A stretch of 45,584 nucleotides of DNA from Sphingobacterium sp. (GTDB lineage: Bacteria > Bacteroidota > Bacteroidia > Sphingobacteriales > Sphingobacteriaceae). Of the stretch, positions 36,461 to 44,077 are shown one piece after another. The notes below the pieces were generated by a model, which was not told the DNA's origin, made no database searches, and saw only the letters and a list, made by a program, of their open reading frames with translations. Each line of letters begins with the position of its first letter. Position 1 is the first letter of the stretch. The position numbers and the translations under genes are program-made. The stretch covers positions 1-45,584 of the forward strand of contig JAQZAZ010000035.1 in NCBI GenBank assembly GCA_029239355.1, written 5' to 3'.

Positions 36461-39292
36461 ATGCGACATAAAACCTTATTTTTTAGTCTTCTGGCCTTAT
36501 CTATCGGATCGGCTGCGCCAACATTCGCCTATGCCCAAAAGGCAAAGACCGTTCGGTCGGTCAGTTCCAACAGTCCCATCCCGCTCGATCCGGCTATTAA
36601 GGTTGGAAAACTGGCCAACGGTTTCCAATATTTTATCTTACGGAATAGCGAACCCAAAGAACGTGTGCTGTTTTACCTGGCCAACAAAGTAGGCTCGTTA
36701 CAGGAAAACGAGAAACAGCAAGGATTAGCTCACTTTTTGGAACATATGAACTTCAACGGCACAACCCATTTTCCGAAAAATGCGCTCGTAGACTACTTAC
36801 AAAAGTCAGGCATACGTTTTGGTGCCGACCTCAATGCCTATACTGGGTTTGAAGAGACCGTGTACCAATTACCCTTACCGACAACAGATCCGGCACTTTT
36901 GCGGCAAGGTATCCTGATCATGCGCGATTGGGCAAATGGCGCGCTACTCGAGGATGATGAGATCGATCAGGAGCGTGGGGTGATCCTCGAGGAGAAACGG
37001 CAACGGGGCGGGCTGTCCCACCGTCTCCAGGAAAAAACATTTCCGCTATTGACCAACCAATCGCGTTATGCATCTCGAATGCCGATCGGAACCGATGAAG
37101 TGCTCAATAACTTTAAGCATGAAGAGATACGCAAGTTTCACAAAGACTGGTACCGTCCTGAGCTACAGGCGCTGATCGTCGTTGGCGATATCGACGTCGA
37201 TGCGATCGAAAAAGAGATTATTGCTCAGTTTTCGGGGCTGAAAAACCCCAAGAACGCGCCACAATCCAAAAGCTATCCGATTTCATTAACAGGAAAAAAC
37301 CAATTTTTGGCCTTTACCGATCCAGAAGTCACACAAAGCTCCTTACAGATTTTACATAAACAGGAAGCACGCAAAACACGACAGCTAGGCGATTATAAAA
37401 ACTCCTTGGCCAAAGATTTCTTTGTCCAGCTCTGCAATATGCGTTTGGCGGAACAAACACGAAAATCCACAACGCCTTTTCTAGCAGCATCGTTGAGTAA
37501 TGGCGCACTTGTCGGCAATATTGAAACAAATGGCATTCAGATTATGCCCAAGCCCGACAGCTTACAGTCCAGTATCAATGCCGTATACTACACGTTGGGC
37601 CAGGTTGCCACACATGGCTTCACCGAGGCTGAACTCGATCGATTGAAGTCCGAATATCGTAGTATGCTCGTACAGAGCCTTAAAGAATATGATAAGACAG
37701 ATTCCAAATCCTTTATGGATCAGATCCTCGCCCATTACCTCAAAGGAGAACCCGCACCTTCTTTACAATTTCTGCAGCCTATCCTGCTCAATGCACTAGA
37801 GGAAATCCGCATGGCCGACATCCTGACCTATGTTAAAGAATTTAAAGGTCATCAGAATCGCGACATGGTATTGGTTTATAATGACGATATTAAATCCGTT
37901 CCCAGCGAGTCCATCTTAAGCGGCTGGATCAGTGCGGCCTCAAAACAACAGGTAAGTGCCTATCAAGAAGAACAGCTCGCGGATCAATTATTGCCGGCTT
38001 TACCACAGCCCGGGCAGATCATCAAAGAGCAGGAAGATAAACAAGTAGGCACGCAGACCCTTTTGCTCAGTAATGGCGCCAAGGTTATCCTAAAACCTAC
38101 AACATTAAAAAACGATGAAATTCTGCTAACTTCCTATAGTCCTGGCGGATATTCCCAGTATTCACTTCAAGATTTCCAGTCCGCAACCAATGCTGTCAAT
38201 ATCGTCACCAATAGTGGCTTAGGTCCTTTTAATTCGCTTCAGCTCTCCCATTACCTCAATGGCAAAAATGCTACAGCCAGCCCTTTTATCAATGAAATCG
38301 GTGAAGGCATTAAAGCACAATCCAATCGTGAAGATGTTCAGACTGCATTTGAGCTCGTATACGGCTATTTTACAGTGCCTCGTCTAGACAAGGACATCAA
38401 TAAAACCAATCTTGAAAAAACAAAACTGTCCCTCAAAAACAGGCAGCAACAGGCCAGTACCTTTTTCACTGATTCTATCGCTGCGGCTTTGTACAACAAC
38501 GATCCACGTAAGACGGCGCCAACCCTAAAAAAAATCGAGGAAATTGATTTTGACCGTTCCTTCGAAATCTATAAAGACAGATTTGCGGACGCTTCGGATT
38601 TCACCTTTGTGATTGTCGGAAATTTCGACCGTGCCTTTATAGATCCCTATATCAAGCAATATTTAGCCACCTTACCCAATATCAAACGCAAGGAATCGTT
38701 TGTGGACAATGGTACTTATCCGCCACAAGAGGGTATTCACCGCGCTATTTATAAGGGGAAAGAAGAGAAATCCACTGTAGCAATGGCCTATCTGGGCAGC
38801 TATGAAGATTACAGCGAATACAATAATCTGCTGATGGACGCACTATCAAGCAGCCTAACGATTAAGCTGACAGAGCGGCTACGAGAGAAAGAAGGCGGTA
38901 TTTATTCTATTAGCGTATCCCCTTCACTTGCCAAAAATCCACGGAAGCGGTTTGGCATGAATATATCGTTCACCACAGCCCCCGGGCAAGTAGACAAATT
39001 GGTGACCGCCGCCCTCGAAGAGATCGAATTGATCCGTAAGAATGGGCCATCGCAGGAAGATATTGATAAGTACATTGCCGAAAAGCTTCTGAGCAGCAGT
39101 CAGCAGCTGCAATACAATGGTTTTTGGCTATCCTACTTGTTGAGCAGTTCCATTGATCAGCTCGACCCGGCACGCATTTTTAATGAAAAAGAACAGATTA
39201 AATCCATAACACCTGCGAAGGTAAAAGAACTGGCGCAAAAATACCTGGAACCAAACCATCTGTTTCAATTTACACTCTATCCAGAGCAATAA
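36461..39292 (+). CDS. M16-family zinc metallopeptidase (pitrilysin/insulinase type), secreted
   Basis: A 943-residue protein with a signal peptide (about 1-26, ending AYAQ). The inverted zinc motif HFLEH is at residues 91-95 (H91, E94, H95) with the third ligand at E171 in ERGVILEE, the usual spacing for M16. The C-terminal half carries the inactive partner fold, with LTIKLTERLREKEGGIYSIS providing the Arg/Tyr pair. M16 enzymes enclose and cut peptides and small unfolded or small folded proteins. It is exported, so it would work in the periplasm on material taken in by the SusC/SusD pair. It is the last gene of the operon, followed by a strong terminator. Confidence 0.95.
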   Translation: MRHKTLFFSLLALSIGSAAPTFAYAQKAKTVRSVSSNSPIPLDPAIKVGKLANGFQYFILRNSEPKERVLFYLANKVGSLQENEKQQGLAHFLEHMNFNGTTHFPKNALVDYLQKSGIRFGADLNAYTGFEETVYQLPLPTTDPALLRQGILIMRDWANGALLEDDEIDQERGVILEEKRQRGGLSHRLQEKTFPLLTNQSRYASRMPIGTDEVLNNFKHEEIRKFHKDWYRPELQALIVVGDIDVDAIEKEIIAQFSGLKNPKNAPQSKSYPISLTGKNQFLAFTDPEVTQSSLQILHKQEARKTRQLGDYKNSLAKDFFVQLCNMRLAEQTRKSTTPFLAASLSNGALVGNIETNGIQIMPKPDSLQSSINAVYYTLGQVATHGFTEAELDRLKSEYRSMLVQSLKEYDKTDSKSFMDQILAHYLKGEPAPSLQFLQPILLNALEEIRMADILTYVKEFKGHQNRDMVLVYNDDIKSVPSESILSGWISAASKQQVSAYQEEQLADQLLPALPQPGQIIKEQEDKQVGTQTLLLSNGAKVILKPTTLKNDEILLTSYSPGGYSQYSLQDFQSATNAVNIVTNSGLGPFNSLQLSHYLNGKNATASPFINEIGEGIKAQSNREDVQTAFELVYGYFTVPRLDKDINKTNLEKTKLSLKNRQQQASTFFTDSIAAALYNNDPRKTAPTLKKIEEIDFDRSFEIYKDRFADASDFTFVIVGNFDRAFIDPYIKQYLATLPNIKRKESFVDNGTYPPQEGIHRAIYKGKEEKSTVAMAYLGSYEDYSEYNNLLMDALSSSLTIKLTERLREKEGGIYSISVSPSLAKNPRKRFGMNISFTTAPGQVDKLVTAALEEIELIRKNGPSQEDIDKYIAEKLLSSSQQLQYNGFWLSYLLSSSIDQLDPARIFNEKEQIKSITPAKVKELAQKYLEPNHLFQFTLYPEQ

Positions 39293-39337
39293 TTCGCTGT
39301 TGTTTATTTTATTATATCAGTCATCTCCGGGTGACGG

Positions 39338-39371
39338 AGCCGTTTGGGAGATCTCAAACGGCTTTATTTTT
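39338..39371 (+). terminator. Strong intrinsic terminator of the ABC/MutS-like/M16 operon
   Basis: A perfect 9-bp stem AGCCGTTTG / CAAACGGCT (39338-39346 and 39355-39363) with an 8-base loop is followed directly by TTATTTTT. It ends 79 bp after the M16 stop and marks the end of the cluster. It also lies inside the long open frame of the following AraC-type fragment, so that frame cannot be read from its TTG at 39300 in practice. Confidence 0.9.
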
Positions 39372-39401
39372 ACGGTCCCCATCTATTTTGAATCTCGCAA
39401 G

Positions 39402-39746
39402 GTGGATTTTAACTCATCAAAGAATAAAGGTTTTACAGCGATTCAAGAACATATTCGTTATCCAGAACGTTTGACAATCGCTGTCATAGCGGAAAGATTT
39501 GATCTTTCTCCAACTTATTTGGGAAGCTATTTTCGTAAACAATGCAATGAATCCCTTCAGCAATATATCTCCTCGTATCGAATCAGGCTTATTGAACATC
39601 GCTTACGTTTTAGCGATAAAAGAGTGCACGAAATAGCGGATGAATTTGGTTTTGCAGACGAAAGTCATGTTAATAAGTTTTTCAAGCGACACCAAGGAAT
39701 GAGTTTAAAGCAATACCGTGATTCAGCTACTAAAGTTGTTGATTGA
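39402..39746 (+). pseudogene. Orphan AraC-type DNA-binding domain, probably a truncated regulator
   Basis: The frame encodes a full AraC helix-turn-helix pair (LTIAVIAERFDLSPTYLGSY and VHEIADEFGFADESHVNKFF, ending GMSLKQYRD) but no sensor domain, and no ATG precedes it. The open frame runs back to a TTG at 39300 through the operon terminator; the first reasonable start is GTG at 39402, giving 114 residues. It is boxed between terminators at 39338-39371 and 39754-39778. Either it is a stand-alone DNA-binding protein or, more likely, the tail of a regulator whose N-terminal part was lost when the neighbouring operon arrived. Confidence 0.65.
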
Positions 39747-39753
39747 TACCAAT

Positions 39754-39778
39754 AAAGCGCACTTCAGGAGTGCGCTTT
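39754..39778. terminator. Convergent terminator hairpin
   Basis: A perfect 10-bp stem AAAGCGCACT / AGTGCGCTTT (39754-39763 and 39769-39778) with a 5-base loop lies between the AraC-type fragment (plus) and the 57-residue gene (minus). Confidence 0.8.
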
Positions 39779-39800
39779 ACTCAGTTAATCCCATTCTGTA

Positions 39801-39974
39801 TCATTTTCGCCTCCTGTTGTTCCATCTGCCAATCATGCGGCTAGTCAGAAAACTGACCAGCGTACCCAGCGCAGCTGTCAATATCGTCTGCAGCACATCA
39901 CCCAAGGAGAAGCTTGCCCAGATGGAGCAGATCGTGCCCCCGAGGGCAGAGATGCGCATATCATTGATTTTCAT
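39801..39974 (-). CDS. Small membrane protein of 57 residues
   Basis: A 57-codon gene starting MKINDMRISALGGTICSI and ending GRWNNRRRK. Residues about 9-45 are hydrophobic and could form one or two short helices, and the tail is strongly basic, as in small holin-like or membrane-anchoring proteins. A strong Shine-Dalgarno (GGAAAGGAGGG) lies 6 bp before the ATG, unusual for this phylum. The ATG overlaps the end of the preceding 78-residue gene by 14 bp, so the two are probably translationally coupled. No family is recognised. Last gene of the small minus-strand cassette, before the convergent terminator. Confidence 0.7.
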   Translation of the reverse strand: MKINDMRISALGGTICSIWASFSLGDVLQTILTAALGTLVSFLTSRMIGRWNNRRRK

Positions 39975-40197
39975 CTGGCTCCCTCCTTTCCTTCATGACA
40001 GCACGGCTTGGATCAGCTTTGGATTCAGGCCGATCCAACCCTTCTGGCGGCGGCTTATCCTCTTCTAAAACCTTCTCCACAATCCCCAGCCCTAATGCAA
40101 TGTACTTCAATATATTTCCGGCCTTAGTCGGCAGCTTGACCGGCGCTGCGAGGACCACCTGCAACACCTGCCCGATTTTGTTTAAGATTTTTTTCAT
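39961..40197 (-). CDS. Small hypothetical protein of 78 residues
   Basis: Starts MKKILNKIGQVLQVVLAAPV. The first half is amphipathic or hydrophobic (LQVVLAAPVKLPTK, ILKYIALGLGIVEKVL), and the second half is charged and proline-rich (EEDKPPPEGLDRPESKADPS). The form suggests a peripheral or short membrane protein. It lies 260 bp after the DUF5675 gene, in the same orientation, and overlaps the 57-residue gene. I do not recognise a named family. The frame on the opposite strand is judged a shadow. Confidence 0.65.
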   Translation of the reverse strand: MKKILNKIGQVLQVVLAAPVKLPTKAGNILKYIALGLGIVEKVLEEDKPPPEGLDRPESKADPSRAVMKERREPDENQ

Positions 40198-40423
40198 ACC
40201 TATTAGTTTTTAAAGAGACTGGATGAACGGTCAAAGCCTTATATTCCGACTGCAAATTGATGAAGTACAATGGCGTTAAAAATGAATTCTTGTCTGAACG
40301 CAATTGTACCAAGGAATATAGCGGTAGACCATCATCCAATCATCCCCCTTTACATTCGAGCAATAAAGGAGGACAAAGAATTGAAAGCATAGCATTTCGA
40401 CTCCCCCCTACACAACAAGCTTC

Positions 40424-40474
40424 GATAAATATGAAGAGCCTATTCCGGCCCTTCATTTATCGAATATTCAAATA
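40424..40474 (-). terminator. Hairpin after the DUF5675 gene
   Basis: TTCGATAAATATGAAG and CTTCATTTATCGAA form a long stem with a two-base bulge around a short loop. It overlaps the 3' end of the DUF5675 gene (stop at 40457). It may end or attenuate transcription before the two small genes. Confidence 0.5.
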
Positions 40475-40861
40475 AACCTCTGCACCTTGGTCCCACAAGC
40501 TATACACCAACGCCTTCAACTTCGCCAGCGCTTTACCACTGTGATCGCCTGTACCTTCACCTGTTAAGGTGGTGACCGGAGCGATACAGCCCTGCAATTC
40601 ACGCAATGCGTTGTTGGCCGCATGGATCAGGATCGCTTCGCGGCCGAGCACCATTGGAATACCAATCTGCTCGCCATGTTTTGGGTAGCGGCGCTTTTGC
40701 AGTTTATACTGCCCGATAGGAATACAGCTGATCCGGGGGATATTATTTCTATCAGGGAGTTCAATCGTATGGCAGATTTCTTCGCCCTGATACATAATGG
40801 TGCCGTTAGTTCCCCTTGCTCCATATTTCCGTTGGAGCAGCAGGATATGTTTCGTTTTCAT
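40457..40861 (-). CDS. DUF5675-family protein with YkuD-like His/Cys motif
   Basis: A 134-residue protein with no signal peptide. I recognise the DUF5675 pattern: GTIMYQGEEICHTIELP, an IPIGQY block, and VLGREAILIHAANNALRELQ followed by GCIAP. The His and Cys with 15 residues between them in IHAAN...GCI recall the catalytic H...HGC arrangement of L,D-transpeptidases (YkuD fold), and the IPxGxY block also resembles that family. That link is my inference. DUF5675 proteins often occur in phages and phage-like regions. Its ATG overlaps the stop of the upstream DUF6266 gene by 4 bp. Confidence 0.8.
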   Translation of the reverse strand: MKTKHILLLQRKYGARGTNGTIMYQGEEICHTIELPDRNNIPRISCIPIGQYKLQKRRYPKHGEQIGIPMVLGREAILIHAANNALRELQGCIAPVTTLTGEGTGDHSGKALAKLKALVYSLWDQGAEVYLNIR

Positions 40862-41391
40862 TTCGTTGAATACCCCAAATACAATGAGCGTGAATACTTT
40901 GAACCCTTCCTGTTTGAGACGAGCAAATAGAGATGGAATCCATCGTCCCGGAAACCTTCCGGGATCGGAACGACGACCTTCCCCTCCCGCCGTTGCCAGA
41001 TCTGCTCATTGACAAAGGCATAGCCTTTCTCTACTTGGTAAGCACAGAGGATCAGCCGGTCGTCATGATTAACTAAGCTCGAGAATTGCATTTCATGGGC
41101 CACTTCAATGCGATCGACGTAACGATGCACCTGCCCATTTACGACACCCCACAGCGAACCTTCACTCAACCGCACCAAAGCAGGATCGACAACCGGACCA
41201 TCTGTTTCATATTTAATTGCCATTTGCAATGTATAGCCCAGTGCGAGTCCCGATGCAAGTGAATTCTTTCGTTTAGCCATTTCGGCAAACCCTTTTTTGA
41301 TCAATCCATTTAAGGGTGCCAGAAATGCAGCCCCCACTTTAAAGGCAGCCCGTACCCGTTGCTGAGCAGGACTGATAGTTTTATTAGCCAT
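40858..41391 (-). CDS. DUF6266-family protein (second of tandem pair)
   Basis: A 177-residue protein. I start at 41391 (MANKTISPAQQRVRAAFKVG), since ISPAQQ is a typical early stretch of this family; an in-frame ATG at 41430 adds 13 residues. The C-terminal end NRKGSKYSRSLYLGYSTK matches the end of the upstream paralogue (SNRSKTKVSKSVYLG), showing common origin. The middle predicts beta-rich structure. No enzymatic motif is seen, and there is no signal peptide. Function of the family is unknown to me. It lies 50 bp after the first copy and overlaps the DUF5675 gene. Confidence 0.8.
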   Translation of the reverse strand: MANKTISPAQQRVRAAFKVGAAFLAPLNGLIKKGFAEMAKRKNSLASGLALGYTLQMAIKYETDGPVVDPALVRLSEGSLWGVVNGQVHRYVDRIEVAHEMQFSSLVNHDDRLILCAYQVEKGYAFVNEQIWQRREGKVVVPIPEGFRDDGFHLYLLVSNRKGSKYSRSLYLGYSTK

Positions 41392-41441
41392 AATACGTGG
41401 TATAATATGGGCTGAGCCAGCATGGCCCAACCCAGTTTAAT

Positions 41442-42086
41442 TTAGATAAGCTGTACCTCGCCTAGATACACACTTTTGGACACCTTGGTTTTCGACCGAT
41501 TGGACAAAAACAGCCAGGTATGTACAGCACCCGTCGCCAGATGCTCGGGCACTGTAAATGACACCGTACCAGCCGAACGGGAACTTGGCGTAGGTGTGGA
41601 TATAAATTCGTCTTTCTCGGGATGATAAGCCAATACATAGACAATATCATCTTCAAAAGTCTCGAACGTCTCGCTTGCATCTGTACTCCAGATGAAGGTG
41701 AGGTCACCCGCGTCATACGACACGCCAACAGTTCCGCCGCCGTACAGGCCACCATCCGAGATACTGATCTTGGAATAATCCAAGGTATAGTCCGGATAGA
41801 CGCCGGCGATTGCCTGGTTCAAGTTAAATTGAAATGCCGCATTGATGGGCGTCAATTTTTCCGTATTTTTACGGCCAAATCCGATCTTTAAAAAGAAGTT
41901 GATGGGTAGCAGAAATCGCATCAGCGTTTTGAATTTTTCCTGCTGCATCATCTGTGCTTCTGTTGCGGGCTTTGATCTTTTTTTATAAAGCCCCTTAATG
42001 TAGTTGATACTCTTCCAACTACTTCCGATTATTGAGCCGGCTTTACCCTTAAAGCCTCCATTTGCTCCATTTACAATAGTTCCCAT
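41442..42086 (-). CDS. DUF6266-family protein (first of tandem pair)
   Basis: A 214-residue protein. The N-terminus MGTIVNGANGGFKGKAGSII with SSWKSINYIKGLYKKRSKPA is characteristic of DUF6266. It continues with a LMRFLLPINFFLKIGFG segment, FNLNQAIAGVYPDYTLDYSK, and a beta-sandwich-like C-terminal half ending SNRSKTKVSKSVYLGEVQLI. No signal peptide or catalytic motif is seen. It is the first gene of the cassette that continues with its paralogue, the DUF5675 protein and two tiny proteins. The gap upstream carries 33-bp tandem repeats. Confidence 0.85.
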   Translation of the reverse strand: MGTIVNGANGGFKGKAGSIIGSSWKSINYIKGLYKKRSKPATEAQMMQQEKFKTLMRFLLPINFFLKIGFGRKNTEKLTPINAAFQFNLNQAIAGVYPDYTLDYSKISISDGGLYGGGTVGVSYDAGDLTFIWSTDASETFETFEDDIVYVLAYHPEKDEFISTPTPSSRSAGTVSFTVPEHLATGAVHTWLFLSNRSKTKVSKSVYLGEVQLI

Positions 42087-42177
42087 TTGTTTAAATCATC
42101 ACTTTTACATACCGGTACTTGTGATTGACATAACAAACATAAAACACTTTAAATCAGAAACAAATAGACATAGAATG

Positions 42178-42265
42178 GTAGACCGAAGACTGACCGACGG
42201 GTATCGGAAAGTAGACCGAAGACTGACCGACGGGTATCGGAAAGTAGACCGATCACCGACCGAAT
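42178..42265. repeat. 33-bp direct tandem repeat, two full copies and a partial third
   Basis: The unit begins GTAGACCGAAGACTGACC and ends GTATCGGAAA. Copies at 42178-42210 and 42211-42243 are identical, and a diverged partial copy (GTAGACCGATCACCGACCGA) follows to about 42265. Each unit holds further short GACCGA repeats. The array sits about 90 bp upstream of the first DUF6266 gene and could be a protein-binding or variable spacer region. Confidence 0.9.
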
Positions 42266-42586
42266 ACAACGAAATATGACGGCTGTTTTGAAGCACAAAA
42301 CTTGAAAAAAGAGCGCAAGTTTTAGCGGTATTGGAGATGAATCAACAGGCAGTTAACTCCCAATCAGCTCCCACCTTTCATCGGGCTCTCATCGAATTTT
42401 CATCGGGTTTGGTTGCTATTTTTCCGATGAAATCCCGATGCCATTTCGATGGAAATTGCCGCAAAGGCAGGAGTTGGTCAGGAGAAAGTCCGAAGAATAT
42501 TGGGCAGTCGGGCGAATAACCGAAGAGTTGAAACTATTACGACAAAACCATTCATTGAGCACCGCTGGTATCGGGTGATCCAGCAT

Positions 42587-42616
42587 AAAAAAACCGTTTC
42601 ACAAGATGTCAAACGG
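42587..42616 (-). terminator. Intrinsic terminator of the SDR gene
   Basis: Stem CCGTTT / AAACGG (42594-42599 and 42611-42616) with an A-run at 42587-42593, which is a T-run on the minus-strand transcript. It lies about 80 bp after the SDR stop at 42696. Confidence 0.75.
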
Positions 42617-42695
42617 CTTATCCATTTATTGTGTCAGTCGGATTGTCTCCGTTGGGGAATACAAGCATCCAACCGACATTTTTATCAAGTGCACA

Positions 42696-43433
42696 TTACC
42701 ATGGAATTTCACCCGAGCCAGGGTTCGTTTCCTCGCTAAAGAATCTGCCGGAGGGGCCATGTTCATCGATCAGTGCATATTTGATGATCCTGCCAGCGGC
42801 CTGCTCAACCTCACCCCCGTTATGGCCTGTGAAATCCGTTTTTGTATACCCCGGGCATACGGCATTGATCTTAAAGCTTGTATTACGCAGCTCATAGGCC
42901 AGGTGTATGGTATACATGTTTAGCGCAGCTTTGGAGGCAGCATAGACGGCATACTTCGCGTAGTCATAGGCAGGCCATTCCGGATTGCTTTGCAACGAAA
43001 GCGAGCCAACACTGGTACTCACATTCACAATACGGGGTTGATCCGATTGTTGCAGTAAGGGAAGGAAATGCTGGGTAACCCGGGATACGCCAATGACGTT
43101 GGTATCAAAAGTCGCCAAAAACTGATCCTCGCTAGCCTCCAAGGCGGTGTAGGGCGCATCCCCATTAATCCCGGCATTGTTGATCAATATATCGAGCACT
43201 GGTGTTTTTTCAGCGATCTGATCACGCGCATCCTTTACTGAGCGCAGGCTGGTCACATCCAGTGCAATAGCCTCTACATGTGTAAGTCCTGATGCAGCCA
43301 ATTTTTTTACGGCATCCAGCCCATTTTGTAAGCTTCTACTCCCCAAATAGACGTAAAATCCCTGCTCCAGTAATTGCCGTGCTGTTTCAAATCCAATGCC
43401 TTTGTTGGCACCTGTAATAAGTACTGTTTTCAT
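42696..43433 (-). CDS. SDR-family oxidoreductase (carbonyl-reductase type)
   Basis: A 245-residue short-chain dehydrogenase. The cofactor motif TGANKGIG is at residues 7-14, with SRS after the second strand favouring NADPH. NNAG is near 87-90, the catalytic Ser in NVSTSVGS, and Tyr/Lys in YAASKAALNM. It resembles the plant and bacterial carbonyl-reductase branch. Substrate is unknown. It lies downstream of a Crp/Fnr-type regulator gene on the same strand, with a palindrome at 43488-43503 between them, so it is probably regulated locally in response to a small electrophile or similar signal (inference). Confidence 0.9.
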   Translation of the reverse strand: MKTVLITGANKGIGFETARQLLEQGFYVYLGSRSLQNGLDAVKKLAASGLTHVEAIALDVTSLRSVKDARDQIAEKTPVLDILINNAGINGDAPYTALEASEDQFLATFDTNVIGVSRVTQHFLPLLQQSDQPRIVNVSTSVGSLSLQSNPEWPAYDYAKYAVYAASKAALNMYTIHLAYELRNTSFKINAVCPGYTKTDFTGHNGGEVEQAAGRIIKYALIDEHGPSGRFFSEETNPGSGEIPW

Positions 43434-43487
43434 CTTTTTTATATTTAAAATCTGAAAGCAATATTATAACAGTCCCCAAAATATTTC

Positions 43488-43503
43488 TTTACCAAATGGT
43501 AAA
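43488..43503. promoter_or_regulatory. 16-bp palindromic candidate operator
   Basis: TTTACCAAATGGTAAA is a near-perfect palindrome (6-bp arms around AAAT) in the 77-bp gap between the Crp/Fnr-type gene and the SDR gene, about 55 bp upstream of the SDR start. The size and symmetry fit a dimeric helix-turn-helix regulator. Confidence 0.5.
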
Positions 43504-43510
43504 AAATGCA

Positions 43511-44077
43511 TCAAGTGATATTTTTACGTATTCTGCTCAGGGATTGCTGCGTCACCCCCAGATAAGATGCAATATAACGGAGTGGCACACGGAGCATGAC
43601 ATCAGGGTAATTTTTCAAAAATTCAAGATAGCGGGAAGAAGCATCCTGCGATACCACGGGGCCTTTTCTTGATTTTTGATACATACAGAGTTGCACCATT
43701 TTATTTTTTATGCTGTCCCATCCGGCAACGGTATGGGATAATCCCTCCCATTGTGCTTTTGAAAAAACAATTAATTTGCAGTCCGTACAGGCCTGAATAT
43801 AATCGGTCGAGAGTTGGTGCGATTCCAGATTCAGGTAATCCGCTGCCAGGCTATCTTCAGCAATAAAACAGCGTGTGATATCTTCTCCTGCCTGATTATA
43901 ATAACAGCCCCTTAGCACGCCCTGCACGACAAAGCCCACCTGTCTAGGCACTGCCCCGGCCTCTGAAAAATATTCTCCCTTTTTCAATTCTATTTGCGTA
44001 GCACTTGCTTTGATTGACGCGATCTCCGAAGTATTGAGATGACCAAATCGCAAGATATAATCGATTAAACTATCCAT
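43511..44077 (-). CDS. Crp/Fnr-family transcriptional regulator
   Basis: About 188 residues from ATG 44077 (MDSLIDYILRFGHLN); in-frame ATGs at 44086 and 44122 exist, but the chosen start fits related Bacteroidota proteins. Residues about 20-110 form a cyclic-nucleotide-binding-like beta-roll (IELKKGEYFSEAGAVPRQVG, VVQGVLRGCYY), without the intact cAMP-binding signature. The C-terminus holds a helix-turn-helix (VPLRYIASYLGVTQQSLSRI). Proteins of this kind commonly sit next to an oxidoreductase gene, as here with the SDR downstream. The effector is unknown. Confidence 0.88.
   Translation of the reverse strand: MDSLIDYILRFGHLNTSEIASIKASATQIELKKGEYFSEAGAVPRQVGFVVQGVLRGCYYNQAGEDITRCFIAEDSLAADYLNLESHQLSTDYIQACTDCKLIVFSKAQWEGLSHTVAGWDSIKNKMVQLCMYQKSRKGPVVSQDASSRYLEFLKNYPDVMLRVPLRYIASYLGVTQQSLSRIRKNIT

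Larger units (their letters stand above)
42087..42695. other. Gene-poor region of about 600 bp with tandem repeats and a gene fragment
   Basis: Between the DUF6266 cassette and the SDR gene I see a 33-bp tandem repeat (42178-42265), a possible decayed helix-turn-helix coding stretch near 42431-42535, and the SDR terminator at 42587-42616. Short frames here are broken and none looks like a complete gene. Confidence 0.6.

Noticed and set aside
39718..40068. 116-codon plus-strand frame after the AraC-type fragment
   Set aside because: Runs through a terminator hairpin and is antisense to two small genes with better start signals.
39801..42086. Anti-phage defence island
   Set aside because: No nuclease, helicase, methylase or recognised sensor or effector domain is present; a phage-derived or wall-related cassette fits better.
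42178..42265. CRISPR-like array
   Set aside because: The units are directly adjacent with no spacers, only two full copies, and no cas gene is in the window.
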